Source of the DNA: Multifurca ochricompacta | Lineage: Eukaryota > Basidiomycota > Agaricomycetes > Russulales > Russulaceae | DNA: 64,000 nucleotides | Assembly: GCA_022496185.1 (NCBI GenBank) | Contig: WTXG01000162.1 | Span: 19,642-83,641, forward strand | Reading direction: 5' to 3' | Part shown: one piece after another, positions 11,936 through 22,698 of the stretch | Layout of the letters: each line of letters starts with the position of its first letter | Position numbering within the stretch: position 1 is the first letter of the stretch | The notes under the pieces: model-generated | What the model saw: only the letters and a program-made list of their open reading frames with translations | What the model was told of the DNA's origin: nothing | Database searches by the model: none | Made by a program: the position numbers and the translations under genes

Positions 11936-12419
11936 ATGCACAATTCTGCGTGTTTAAGTCAACCTTCCTTAATAGGAAGGAGGTCAGACCACCATGCAAT
12001 GCAATGTAGTCGCTGCCCCATGCAGCTTGTAGATACATGCGGGCCTTGTTTCAATAAATTAATTTGATAATTAGATTATAGAATAGTCTAAAGTAGTCTA
12101 GAGAGTGTTTTAGATAGTGCCAGACTGGCAGAATTGGTTGCGTGTTAATAAAACAGATGCATCATGATTTTCAAGAATGTAGATCACTGATAACACTTTT
12201 ATTTTACATTGCACTGTTGATCTGCTTTGATATTTTGTAGGATAACACTAGAACATATTTACATTCACCCTGTATCATACATCAGACGAGATCTTGTATT
12301 TTTGTGGCTGCAGATGTGTTTTATCTTGGAAATTCCACTGATCTTGTCAATGGATAATCAGCACCTATACCCACCAAACCCGCCATGCAGGTACAGGTTT
12401 CCACGGGTTGGGAGCCATA

Positions 12420-14040
12420 CAGTGCCTCACAAAACTGAGTCAATGTTTTGCACTTTTGCACTGTTTGTTGAATATCACATCAGCCAAAACAAATATAAAC
12501 AAAGTCTTGGTATACCATAAAAGGTACATGATAAGGGTTATGTAATGCAACAATAATTATGTAATTCTGATCAAAACTTGTGGAGCTATGGCCATTTCAA
12601 ATTGGGGACTCATTGACTCAGTTTTGTGAGTGGGTATCAGAAATATCAGAATCTGATGCTCCACCAAATGTACAGCAACCAATCCATAATATATGGTTAC
12701 CATAGTTATCTTAATATTGATGGGACCTGGAATAGAGCTATTTAACCATGGTTTACATTCCCAGAATATTATAATTTCCCAATGCACCCCACCTCCTCTG
12801 CTCAGAAAGAAAACATGCTCTCTCTGGCCTCTGAAGGTCATTCCACTCACACTATTGCCTCCAGACTCAGCCTCAGCCAGTCCACAGTCTCTAGGACACT
12901 CAGGACCCTCCTTCCCAACCATCAGTCACCTCATTTTAGTCATCCTTCCAAGCTCTCTGCTACCTCTGAACATGCTATCATGATACAAATCACCACAGGA
13001 AAGGTTGGCAATGCTGTCCAGGCCACAAAGTGCATCAATTCCATCATCCCCAACCATGTCTCTTCACAAACTGTGCACTGGGTTCTTAAACAACATTCAT
13101 TCAAGGCTGTAACAAAGAAGAAAAGGCCACTACTCTCTGCAGTACATTGCAAGAAGCACTTAGCCTTTGCTTTGAAGTACCAAAACTGGACTATGGAGGA
13201 CTGGAAGAGGGTCATTTGGTCAGATGAGACCAAAATCAACAGGTTTAGGTCAGATGCCAGTCCTCCACAGTCCACTCTCTGTACTTCAAAGCAAAGGCTA
13301 AGTGCTTCTTGCAATGTACTGCAGAGAGTAGTGGCCTTTTCTTCTTTGTTACAGCCTTGAATGAATGTTGTTTAAGAACCCAGTGCACAGTTTGTGAAGA
13401 GACATGGTTGGGGATGATGGAATTGATGCACTTTGTGGCCTGGACAGCATTGCCAACCTTTCCTGTGGTGATTTGTATCATGATAGCATGTTCAGAGGTA
13501 GCAGAGAGCTTGGAAGGATGACTAAAATGAGGTGACTGATGGTTGGGAAGGAGGGTCCTGAGTGTCCTAGAGACTGTGGACTGGCTGAGGCTGAGTCTGG
13601 AGGCAATAGTGTGAGTGGAATGACCTTCAGAGGCCAGAGAGAGCATGTTTTCTTTCTGAGCAGAGGAGGTGGGGTGCATTGGGAAATTATAATATTCTGG
13701 GAATGTAAACCATGGTTAAATAGCTCTATTCCAGGTCCCATCAATATTAAGATAACTATGGTAACCATATATTATGGATTGGTTGCTGTACATTTGGTGG
13801 AGCATCAGATTCTGATATTTCTGATACCCACTCACAAACTGAGTCAATGAGTCCCCAATTTGAAATGGCCATAGCTCCACAAGTTTTGATCAGAATTACA
13901 TAATTATTGTTGCATTACATAACCCTTATCATGTACCTTTTATGGTATACCAAGACTTTGTTTATATTTGTTTTGGCTGATGTGATATTCAACAAACAGT
14001 GCAAAAGTGCAAAACATTGACTCAGTTTTGTGAGGCACTG
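12420..14040. mobile_element. Palindromic Tc1/mariner derivative, copy B (1,621 bp)
   Basis: CAGTGCC...GGCACTG termini are flanked by TA on each side (12,418-12,419 and 14,041-14,042). Two near-identical inverted arms of about 0.8 kb each encode the N-terminal half of a Tc1-like transposase: + at 12,782-13,260 and - at 13,679-13,245. The + arm reaches the first catalytic aspartate (VIWSDETKINRF) before the centre. The rest of the DDE domain is missing. The empty target is preserved in the sister hAT-II copy near 52,569 (GGGAGCCATATACC). Confidence 0.92.
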
Positions 14041-14132
14041 TATACCCATACCCATACCCGGCAAAACCCATGGCACTTACCCGCGTGGGTATGAAAACCC
14101 TTGACAATCACTACTTCCACCAACTCAATTAG

Positions 14133-14840
14133 GCAGCAAAGGATGTTGAGGCAAGCCAAGGAACTCTCCTTGAGCTGTTTGATCGAATTGGAAGCTTCTT
14201 CAGACAACTTGAAACATATGTTGAAGTCTCACCAAGTGATGGGATGAGAGATATGATCGTGAAGATCATGGTGGAAGTACTATGTATACTTACAATTGCA
14301 ACAAGGGAGATTAAGCAAGGGAGAACAAGTGAGTTGGGATGATCGAGAAGATAGGGCTGATAATTTATATTTATTCAGAGAAATACTTCAAAAAGCTAGT
14401 GGGAAGGACCGATATCAAGGATGCACTTCAGAGGCTAGATAGGTTGACACAAGAAGAAGCTCAGATGGCTACTGCTCAAGTTTTGAAGGTCACCCAGAAG
14501 GTGGACAGAAAGGTGGATGGCATAGGGGACAGAGTGCAGCTGGTCGAAAGTATGGTGAACAGCGTCGATGATAAGGTGGAGATCATCGATGGCAGAGTGC
14601 AAGGGATCGATAATAGAGTGAAAGGTGTTGATAAAAAAGTGCAGATTGTCGACGGCATGGTCCAAGGTGTTGATGACAGAATGAGGATTGTTGGCAACAA
14701 GGTTAACCAAATCATTGATGGTGAGTGGGACCCTATTAAGCTGGTCAATGGGTCTATTCTGAAACATTTTATGCTGGCAGAGGGAAAGGCAACAAGGGTA
14801 TCAGTTCAGAAACTAGCGAATGACTTAGGCTATTTGAGCC
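14133..14840 (+). pseudogene. NLR gene: exons 3-4, helical and coiled-coil region
   Basis: Exon 3 (14,133-14,328) opens with AAKDVEASQGTLLELFDRI. After a 50-bp intron, exon 4 (14,379-14,840) encodes KKYFKKLVGRTD and then a heptad-like array of short repeats of the type VDGIGDRV, VDDKVEIIDGRV and GVDKKVQIVDGM. The array predicts an extended coiled coil of about 70 residues. Exon 4 ends at GCC before an intron starting GTTTGTG. Coiled coils at this position usually mediate self-association in NLR-like proteins. Confidence 0.85.
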
Positions 14841-14906
14841 GTTTGTGATTTCCTAGCTTGGATACCGCTGGGTAAATAGGCTCAACTGACCATCACCTTT
14901 TCACAG

Positions 14907-16977
14907 GAATTCAAATTCTAGAGAAGCTTCACAACTGGCTTTGCCCTCCAGATCCATCCATCAATTACAACTAGTGTTGTGATGGCCCCGGCTTGGCCTG
15001 AAGCTGCGGCTTAGGCTCGGCTTTTAGTGGCTCAGGCTTGTCAAAACTCAAGCCTGGGCCATAGCAACAGCTTCCGGCTGGCTTAGGCCCAAGCCGCGGC
15101 TTTACAAGTTTTAGTTTGGATCTTCTGATCACTTTTACTCTGCATTTCTGAAGGACTTGTAGTTTACATTATATCAACCCCTGGCCACTGCTTTGGCCTT
15201 CTGCCATATTATGTCTCCTATTTAACTCATGTAACATAAATTGTCTTAGTTTAGCTTGTATCAATAACAAGTGTTTGTAACAGGTGCTTCTATCCCATGC
15301 TTGCTATGTAGATAAGATAAGATGTTGAGATCGTGGTGAAACTAAGAGTGAAAATCCAGCAAGAATAGACCTTTAAATAAGTTCTAGTACTATTCTATGA
15401 AATACCAAAGCCAATCGAGCATGCAATGTAAATCTAATTAGTTATCAGTGGCTTACTCTTCTAAGTACCCTGACACATCTTGTTTATTAACGCGCAATCA
15501 TTTCTGCCAGTCTGGCATTATCTAAAATACATACTAGACTACTTTAGATCACTCTATAATCAAATCATCAATTTGTATTACTCAAACAAAGGCTGCGTGT
15601 ATCTATCAGTGTCCATGCGTAGGGCAGCGACTACTTGGCATCACATGGACTGGGTCAGATCGGTCCAAACTCCTTCTTATCTTATCTAAGTCTAAGAAGG
15701 TTGACTCTGCAAGACACGCAATCACATGACACCCTCAGGATGGTTTTCAATTGGTCTGGGATGCCAAAAAATGTGCATCCAGGACATGTACTATATCAGC
15801 TACTAAGTTAAAGTAAACAAATGTATTATCTTGCAATGTGATTTAATCACATGATCAGTCTGAGATGTATATACTTAGTATTTTAATGAATGTGAGACAT
15901 GTTTTTATCTCATCAATTGTTTTATCTAAACACAATCACAATTATGTTGCTATCTCTGTACTGGTATTCTGGTTCAACAGTTTGCAAAAATCTGGATAGA
16001 AAGCGTGACTCAGCCACCAAAAGCCATGGGCCGCTGGAAGCTGTTTTCACGGCCTATGTTGGCCCGGCTTTTTCCGGCTCAGAAACGGCCGGCTTATGGC
16101 TTTGAGCTGAGCCATGCACATCACTAATTACAACACTGCATGCAGCACTCACCACGAGGGGACTGCCCAGTGGTTCACCAATGGTGAAACTTTTATCGAT
16201 TGGAAAGCATCAGGTTCTCTCTTGTGGATTCATGGAAAATGTATATTTCATCTACCTGCCAAAGAGTAACTTATACTAATGGCCTTCTGGTTTGCTAGCG
16301 GGATCTGGAAAGAGTATTCTCAGGTGTGTCTCTCACAATCAATTCTGCCTATGGAAATCTATGTTGATTACAACCAGCTCCGCAATCATCCAGAATATCG
16401 AGGCGATCTCAAATGCTGGCTCTGCACTTATGGCCTACTTTTATTTTGATTTCAAGGACACCGGCAAGCAGGACCCTTGTGCCTTGCTATCCTCCCTTCT
16501 GATTCAGCTTTGCAATCAATCCAACATTTATTGCGACATTCTTGTTGCTTTGTACTCGATTCACCATCAAGGCTCAAAACAGCCCGGCCATGATGCGCTT
16601 ATTCAATGCCTTCAGGACATGCTCACTGTCCCAGGGCAAATTCCAATTTATTTAATCATGGACGCGTTGGACAAATGTCCGAACAGTTCTGGAATACCAT
16701 CGGCGCGTGAAAGGGTACTTGAGCTAGTGGAAAGATTTCTAGAGCTGAACCTCCCAAATTTGTGACTTTGCATCACTAGTCATCCTGAGATTGATATCCA
16801 GACCTCCCTGGATCCTGTAACATCTCATCGTGTGTCCCTTCATGATGAAAATGGTCAAAAGGATGATATCATCAACTATGTCAGCTCTGTGGTTTACTCA
16901 GATAGAAAGATGCGGAGGTGGCGAGATGAGGACAAGACTTTAGTGATTGAGGTGCTCTCAGACAGAGCTGATGGAAT
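14907..16977 (+). pseudogene. NLR gene: NACHT NTPase exons 5-7
   Basis: Exon 5 carries the pre-NACHT motif HNWLCPPDPS and is split by a hAT element at 14,972-16,126 (8-bp duplication ATTACAAC). The Walker A P-loop GKSGSGKS is assembled across the 58-bp intron 16,241-16,298. Exon 6 is only 25 nt. Exon 7 (16,378-16,977) holds Walker B IYLIMDALDKCP, where the family usually has DALDECP, so a catalytic acidic residue is replaced by Lys. An in-frame TGA follows NLPNL at 16,763-16,765 where the family has Arg. Both look like C-to-T or G-to-A transitions. The sensor-like motif ITSHPEID follows the stop. Confidence 0.88.
14972..16126 (+). mobile_element. hAT-I type element (1,155 bp) in NACHT exon
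   Basis: Ends TAGTGTTGTGATGGCC and GCCATGCACATCACTA are inverted repeats. The 8-bp duplication is ATTACAAC (14,964-14,971 and 16,127-16,134). The subterminal regions are rich in GGCTTGGCC/GGCTTAGGC repeats. No transposase is visible. A central part (about 15,485-15,580) resembles the AT-rich section of hAT-II. Confidence 0.9.
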
Positions 16978-17026
16978 GTAAGAGTGACGCTCTTTGATGG
17001 TCATACATTTTCATGGTATGAAACAG

Positions 17027-17885
17027 GTTTCAATGGGTTTTCTGCCAACTTGAAATTCTTCGGCATTGTCTCCCACCAAGTGTATGGCGTATCCTTGACA
17101 AATTACCGGAGAGTTTGGACAAGACATACGAACGCGTACTAAGGGAGATTAATAAGGCAAACCGAGAACACGCATATCGTCTATTGCAATGCCTTATGGC
17201 AGCAGTTCGGCCACTTAGCATTGAAGAGCTTGCAGAAGTCCTTGCCATCGACTTCAACGCCGGAGGTATTCCGAAGCTAAACGTGGACTGGCACTGGGAG
17301 GATCAAGAACAAGCTGTACTCTCCGCGTGCTCGAGTCTAATCACCGTCATTGACGTCGGCGGTTCCCAAGTGGTTCAATTTTCGCACTTCTCTGTGAAGG
17401 AGTTCCTGACCTTGGATCGCCTCGCTGCTTCGAAGGTAGATGTTTCGAATTATCATATTCATCTAGAGCCTGCGCATACCATCCTTGCACAACCTTGTCT
17501 TGGTGTCTTACTACGATTGGACGACCAGATTGATAAGGAGAGCATCAAGAGCTTTCCTCTAGTTCAATATTCCGTTCAATGCTGGTTGAACCATGCGCAA
17601 TTCGAGGGTGTATATTCACATATAGAAGAAGGGACCTACCATCTTTTTGATGCAGACAAGCCTCACCTTTCGGTGTTTCTCTGGGTGCGCTCATCAATGA
17701 CTGGGATTCATCCAGAACGACTTGAAACTGTCCCCTGTACTACACTGCGGAATTTGGGTTCCTTAAATTGGTAGAAGGCCTCATTGCCAGGCACCCAGAA
17801 GATCTGAACGCCACTGGCGGGTACCACAGTAATCCTCTGCTCATAGCAATGCAGAGTGGCAATGAAAAGGTCTCACAGCTACTAC
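17027..17885 (+). pseudogene. NLR gene: post-NACHT winged-helix-like region and start of ankyrin part
   Basis: Open from 17,027 (FQWVFCQLEILRHCLPPS) through ESLDKTYERVLREI and FSHFSVKEFLTLDRL, blocks that follow NACHT in fungal NLR-like proteins. Near 17,732-17,735 a run of four C appears one base short. In the observed frame the protein terminates at 17,774. In the other frame it continues as LYYTAEFGFLKLVEGLIARH and ankyrin sequence to the MITE at 17,886. Confidence 0.85.
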
Positions 17886-18387
17886 TAGTGATGTTCTGGC
17901 CCGGCTTGGCCCAAAAGCCGCGGCTTTGGCTCGGCCTGAGGCGGCTCCGGCTTTCCTGAAGTCTGGGCCGAGCCAAAGCCGCCACAGACGGCTTGGCCCT
18001 GGCCTGGCTTGGCCCAAGCCACGGCTTTTGGCAGAGAAAATTTTATGACATATAACTAGTAGTTATAGTTCAGCTAATCCAAATCTGACTTGGTGTGTTA
18101 TGTATTGCAAAGCTATATCGAAGAAAAAGTTTGAAATGCCGTGATAAGCATGATCACGTGACCCAAATCAACCACTTTGTGATCAGATTTCTACTGATTT
18201 TGACAATTGCTATTGCACTTGTATGTGCTGTTGAAAGCCACGGCCTGAGCTGGCGGCTTTGGCTTTTAGTTTCTCTGAGCTGGGCCAAAGCCCTTGCTGG
18301 GCCGTCACAACGGCCTGGCTTGGCCCGGCCCAAACAGGCCCGGCTTGGCCCAGCTTCTGGCTTTGAGCCGGGCCAGGCACATCACTA
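17886..18387. mobile_element. hAT-type MITE (502 bp), GC-rich, in ankyrin exon
   Basis: Ends TAGTGATGTTCTGGCC and GGCCAGGCACATCACTA. The 8-bp duplication is GCTACTAC (17,878-17,885 and 18,388-18,395). Both sides carry dense GGCTTGGCCC-like repeats around an AT-rich centre. It is a short relative of the element at 14,972. Confidence 0.92.
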
Positions 18388-18395
18388 GCTACTAC

Positions 18396-19511
18396 TCAAG
18401 CATGGTGCAGATATGAACTACAGGGGTTGGGCACGTATGACCCCGCTACATGTAGTGTCACAACCTCTACCGTCTGTCCCCGTTTTCTTTCTGCTGCCCA
18501 GCGATGACCCCTCCTTGCCGCCCACTTTACACTTCTCGATCACGTCTCCATCGTGGGACCCCTCACGTGCCCTGCTCCCTTCCCCGTGACCTCCATTGTA
18601 CTTGTTGACTCGTTGTTTGCTTATGATTGCTTCCTTATCTCCTTATCTCCTTATCTTAAGATCGGACACTTACTTAGTACCCTATCAGAAGCAAGGCTTT
18701 ACGCCCTCCGCTTTCGTATATTTGGGCCCATCTGACTCAGTATTCTTATCTCATAGACGCCCACTGAGTTACGTATATAAGTCCGCTGTAGCTACCCTGT
18801 AGACCTCAGACTTGACTTATTGAATACATTGGTGCCTGTCTTTCGGACATCCCTTTGATCTCTGACTCAGTTGTCTCAAGTGCTTTTGGCACTTCTCCAT
18901 TCAACATCGTCTTAGGGAGGCGTCCCTTTGACCTTGACTCATTCCCCTTGTACTCCAAGGAGCCTTATTGGTTCTTATCTGACTCTACGAATTACGCTGT
19001 CACACAAGTCGTGTGGAACGTCCTGCACCGGACGTAACATGTAGCATCATCGTGTGGATATTTCGATATTGCACAATGGCTACTCAACCATGGAGCAGAT
19101 CCAAGCGCCCTGGATGAGCACCACTGTACCTCATTGCATATAGCTGCAAGTGGCGGATACAGTGACATTGTTCAGATCCTTCTTGACCACAATGTAGGTG
19201 TCGACTCCAGGCGCACCAGTGGCCAAACGCCACTACATAAAGCAGCAGAACAAGGCAAGTTAGAGCCCATATGCTTATTGCTGGAGCATGGTGCGAATCC
19301 AAATGCACAAGATGGAGGACAATCAACCCCGCTTCATGAAGCAGCGAGCAGGGGATATTTGCAGACCATACAGCTGCTTCTCGACCATGGTGCGAATGTA
19401 CAACTGGAGAATGGAAATGGTGAGACAGCATTTCAAGTGGTGACAAAAGAAGGTCACAATAAAGTCGCACAATTACTGTCGGAGAATGGCGGTGGCAGAC
19501 AAAAAGAATGA
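18396..19511 (+). pseudogene. NLR gene: C-terminal ankyrin repeats, split by solo LTR-A
   Basis: After the MITE, the frame resumes at 18,396 with the repeat LLKHGADMN...TPLHVA. It is interrupted by the solo LTR at 18,456-19,039 and continues from 19,045 as SSCGYFDIAQWLLNHGAD. About five ankyrin units follow, with the TPLHKAAEQG, TPLHEAASRG and LLLDHGAN signatures. The stop codon is at 19,509-19,511. Ankyrin repeats are expected to be the ligand-sensing or binding region. Confidence 0.9.
18456..19039 (+). mobile_element. Solo LTR-A (584 bp) in ankyrin exon
   Basis: TGTCACAACC...GGACGTAACA is flanked by TGTAG at 18,451-18,455 and 19,040-19,044. It contains a TATATAAGTCC box near 18,775. Removing it and one TGTAG restores TPLHVASSCGYF in frame. 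Confidence 0.95.
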
Positions 19512-20732
19512 GGTATGAAATGTAGCACTCAAGCCCCGCTCTGCAGGTACCTAAGCCGTTCAAGTTATTTATGTGACCTTTTGTAGTACATGACCATACG
19601 CCTAGTTCCGATCAGCAAAGACAGATATCACTTTTAGTTCTGACCAGTACTGCAAGGGTATGCCGATAGTGGAGAGCAAGTAGCTAATGGACCAGGACAT
19701 GGAGGTGGGGAAAGCATGCAGAAAAGACAAAAACAAATGAAAGAGATTGATAGTTTGACCTTATAAGCAAGGTAGCATTATGGGCCTAGGTTAAGGAAGC
19801 ATTTGGGGGGGGACTACCCGACACGTGATCGGAGAAAAAAAAAAAGAATCAAACCCAATTGTAGATACGAAGGTAGTTTTTTTGACCTCATCATCCATCT
19901 CAACTCATCTCGTCTGTGTGTGCGGAACCAAATAATCAAGATTCCTTCCTATACTATGTTATCAAAGTAGTATAAAATGGAATGGATATTTTGGGGTGCA
20001 CGCACGAGTAAGAGAAACAAAAAAACTCGAGGCTGTTTAGTATAGTAAGATTTACAAATCGGGACTCAACTCTTTTGAGGCAATGCGAGGCGCGCTCACG
20101 TTCCTAAAATCATCAAAAAGTGTCCATTCCATCAAACAAGAAAAGGGTAATATCTCTCACCTCATTCCGAGTGTCATCAACGGTCTCGCGCACCTCTGGA
20201 GGAAGGCGAAGACAGATGACAATGGGCAATCAACAACTAAAACTAATCTTATTCCATTGTCAAATTTCGCTTATGTTAGTCTAAGTTCTATACTTATTGC
20301 TATTATTACTACTCAAAGTTGTAGGGGGGGAGTATCACGAAAGGAGGTATCATGAGAAACAAAATGTGCGGATATGGCTGGATATAAAAAAAATCGAAGC
20401 TTGTGTTTTATTTTTTGTTTTGCTTTTGTTTTGTTTCATCTCATTTGTGGCGTGGCGACGGGAGATCAATTTAGTCCAATCAATCAAATATCAAATCAAT
20501 CTTCCCAAGTTCCATCCTCGAAACGAGTCTATCCTCGCCAAGAACAGGAGCACATACGCGTCGTCAAGAATTCGTGGATGCAAATGTTTTGCATTCAAGT
20601 TGTCGTCAAAATGCTTCCAGTAAGTCCGGGAGAGGGGGGGAAGGTGAAGGAAGTGATGTCGTTTTTGAAAAGAATTTACTCCGTCGCTGCGCTCCGCAGC
20701 AGCGAAAAGTCGTGTGTCATTTCCCCAGTTGA
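19512..20732. other. Region between NLR end and fucosyltransferase gene
   Basis: No confident gene. It has homopolymer runs (G near 19,806, A near 19,836) and probably includes 3' untranslated sequence of both flanking genes, which converge here. On the minus strand a short open piece near 20,225-20,165 (RLPPEVRETVDD), followed by a canonical GTGAGA...TTTTAG intron of 55 bp, could be a terminal exon of an unrecognised gene. This is weak. Confidence 0.35.
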
Positions 20733-22607
20733 TCACCAGAAGCGCATCGTGTTCCATTCAAGGCCTTGTGCAGCTCGTAACATGTTCACATTTGACGTCA
20801 TACTAGAGAACTATTATCCGTAGGCGATCAGCACTAACACAGCCTAACGCCCCCGCAAAACAGAGCAAAGAGGCAAAAACACACACGCACCCCGTTTCCC
20901 ATAAACACTTCCGCTCGCTGGGCGACTGCCATATCCATCGCTTGAGAGTTATGTTTTTGTTCGCCCGTCAATACTAAATCCCGACTCGTCCCGATATGCT
21001 CCCATACGGGCATACCTCCCTTCTTCGCGTCCTCTTGTAATGCTTCTTTGAGCTTCTCCAGCCATTCCGGTTTCCCATTCGTCAACACGTACACGCGCCT
21101 GAGTTGAGTCGTGGAAGAAAGCGAGGCCCGCACTTCCCGCACCCGTCTCACGATATCCTCGATTTCAGGAAAACAGTGCTCACGATATTGCGCGTGATCC
21201 TCTTCCGATGCATCGCCCACTCTAAGCGGAGGTGGAGGGATGAACCGATCGGGCAGTCCAGGGAATTCATTAAACCCCATAAAATGTGCATACCAATTCG
21301 CCAGATTCTTGCAATGGTCTATGTAATCTCCACGTCGAATGTGCAGCGCAAGCAGACCTGAGAGAGGAGCAGTGGAGGCAGAAGGGTTGAAGGAGCTTGG
21401 GGAAATGGAGGAAAGCGCAGGATGGATCACTTGTGCATTAGCCACGAGCGCAGCGAGGATCAGTGGCGACCAGGAAAAGTGAGTGATGATTGGCGACTTG
21501 GATATTGATGGCCAAATGTCGAGCAGTCTAGTCGAGTCACCGAATACCCTTTCCCAGAAACCGACTCAGATCCGACGCGTCCGTGAAAGAAGAGGAAAGA
21601 GAACGCACAGGTAATTAAATATCTGGCCTGAATGCTCCTTAATCTCTACACACCGGTCCTCTGTCTGCTCTAGTTTATCAAGCCACGCCTGGAGGAGCGT
21701 TGCAGCAGACGCGTCCGGTAAAGCGCCGTCGACCTCTATGCGATCGATAATAGTGCGGTTAGGGCACACTTCATTAAAGAATTCAGGAATGACCGCAGGA
21801 ACACCGTTTGTGGAGGGTGGAAAAGGGTCTCCAGCAACAGGACCTTTGGATGTGAATAAATATGAGGGTGCCCATATACGGAGGGGGGGAGGGGGGAAGA
21901 TGGGGTAGGGCATACCAGAGAGTAGCGCAGTCAGTGGCACGCGAGCGGGGATTCGCTTGTCATTAAAGCTGGAAAAGTCACTGGACGTTTTATCCCAAGT
22001 ATAGTTATCAAACACGAAACTGCACGAAGAAAATAGAAAAGGGTTGAGTGCGTTGGGGACGGCCGACCATGAGGATTGTACGTACGTTCGTTTCGCGAGG
22101 TAAGCGAGGTGAGCGTTAAATAGGAGTTCTTGCATCGCATTACCCCATCCTACGCCTATTTTATTCGTTCGATGAGTCAGCAACTGGGTGAGCGACTGCG
22201 GACAAGACAAGGGAAAAAAAAAACAAAGGCGCACCCCAAACGTGATTCGAGAAAAAAATGTAGCGTCCCTCCCTCCCTTGCGGGAAGGGTAAATCAGGAT
22301 TATGTTGTGGTAGACGTTTCTCCCTCTCGTGCCATTCATAAAATCGGGGTGGGTCGACGCCTCCCTCTGGCTTCGGTAGGTCCTGAAGATAGAGAGGGAT
22401 ATCGTCCTGGTGACGATGAGAGGATGAAGAAAGAAAAGACCAGGTGTAGAGGAATGCGCCTGTTGCGAGGACGGCGAGGACCAAAGAAAAGCCACGAATT
22501 CTACGAGGGAGGGAAAGATGTACATAAAATGGACTAGAAACTGATCTTTCTGCCGCCGTCGCCGTCGCCGTCACTGGACCAGGTAGTGGAAGTGGAAGAC
22601 GAAACAT
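20733..22607 (-). CDS. POFUT-like GDP-fucose protein O-fucosyltransferase family protein
   Basis: Six exons on the minus strand: 22,607-22,235; 22,155-22,086; 22,019-21,916; 21,843-21,609; 21,548-20,891; 20,810-20,733. The introns are 60-80 bp with GT-AG ends, and the joined exons total 1,518 nt (505 aa). ATG at 22,607 is the first in-frame ATG. Residues about 40-58 form a single hydrophobic segment after an Arg-rich stretch, giving a type II Golgi or ER membrane topology. Conserved blocks: FSNHVWGVGWGNAMQEL, FVFDNYTWD, the nucleotide-sugar motif LALHIRRGDY, and the C-terminal EVFMGNGFSSMTSN. The family transfers sugar from GDP-fucose; the acceptor here is unknown. No disruptions were seen, so it is probably functional. 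It is divergent from canonical POFUT1, so the exact activity is uncertain. Confidence 0.85.
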
Positions 22608-22698
22608 TGAAGGTGAGCGCCATGAGAAGAATGCTAACCCCAACCAGAGACGTGGCGATTCTATGACGTAATGTGTTTATTTGTTGATTACGTACGAT

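Larger units (their letters stand above)
11040..14113. mobile_element. hAT-II non-autonomous element in NLR intron 2
   Basis: Ends TAGTGATTGGCAGGGG and CCCTTGACAATCACTA are imperfect inverted repeats. It is flanked by the 8-bp duplication CTTCCACA/CTTCCACC (11,032-11,039 and 14,114-14,121, one mismatch). The 8-bp duplication and TAGTG ends fit the hAT superfamily. Near both ends are (TACCCG)-type hairpin repeats. No transposase. Removing it restores a normal-size intron (11,001 to 14,132). A mariner palindrome (12,420-14,040) is nested in it. Confidence 0.87.
8252..19511 (+). pseudogene. NACHT-ankyrin NLR-like (STAND) gene, shredded by five transposons
   Basis: One host gene spread over 11.3 kb. 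Coding pieces: 8,252-8,359 + 10,708-10,887; 10,950-11,000; 14,133-14,328; 14,379-14,840; 14,907-14,971 + 16,135-16,240; 16,299-16,323; 16,378-16,977; 17,027-17,885 + 18,396-18,455 + 19,045-19,511. Removing MULE-2, hAT-II (in intron 2), two hAT elements and a solo LTR-A, with one copy of each target duplication, leaves eight exons with phase-consistent GT-AG introns of 49-66 bp. The total is 3,179 nt, one short of 1,060 codons. Domain order: N-terminal region, coiled coil, NACHT NTPase, winged-helix-like linker, ankyrin repeats. Such proteins are proposed cytoplasmic nucleotide-switch receptors in fungal non-self recognition; that role here is inference. A TGA stop (16,763-16,765), a 1-base loss near 17,732-17,735 and the insertions make it a pseudogene. 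Confidence 0.9.

Noticed and set aside
20374..20823. Plus-strand open frame of about 150 codons opposite the fucosyltransferase 3' end
   Set aside because: No recognisable domain, low-complexity start, and it overlaps a well-supported terminal exon on the other strand.
22161..22643. Longer fucosyltransferase start at 22,643
   Set aside because: The codon there is TTG, not ATG; the first in-frame ATG is 22,607, just before the signal-anchor region.
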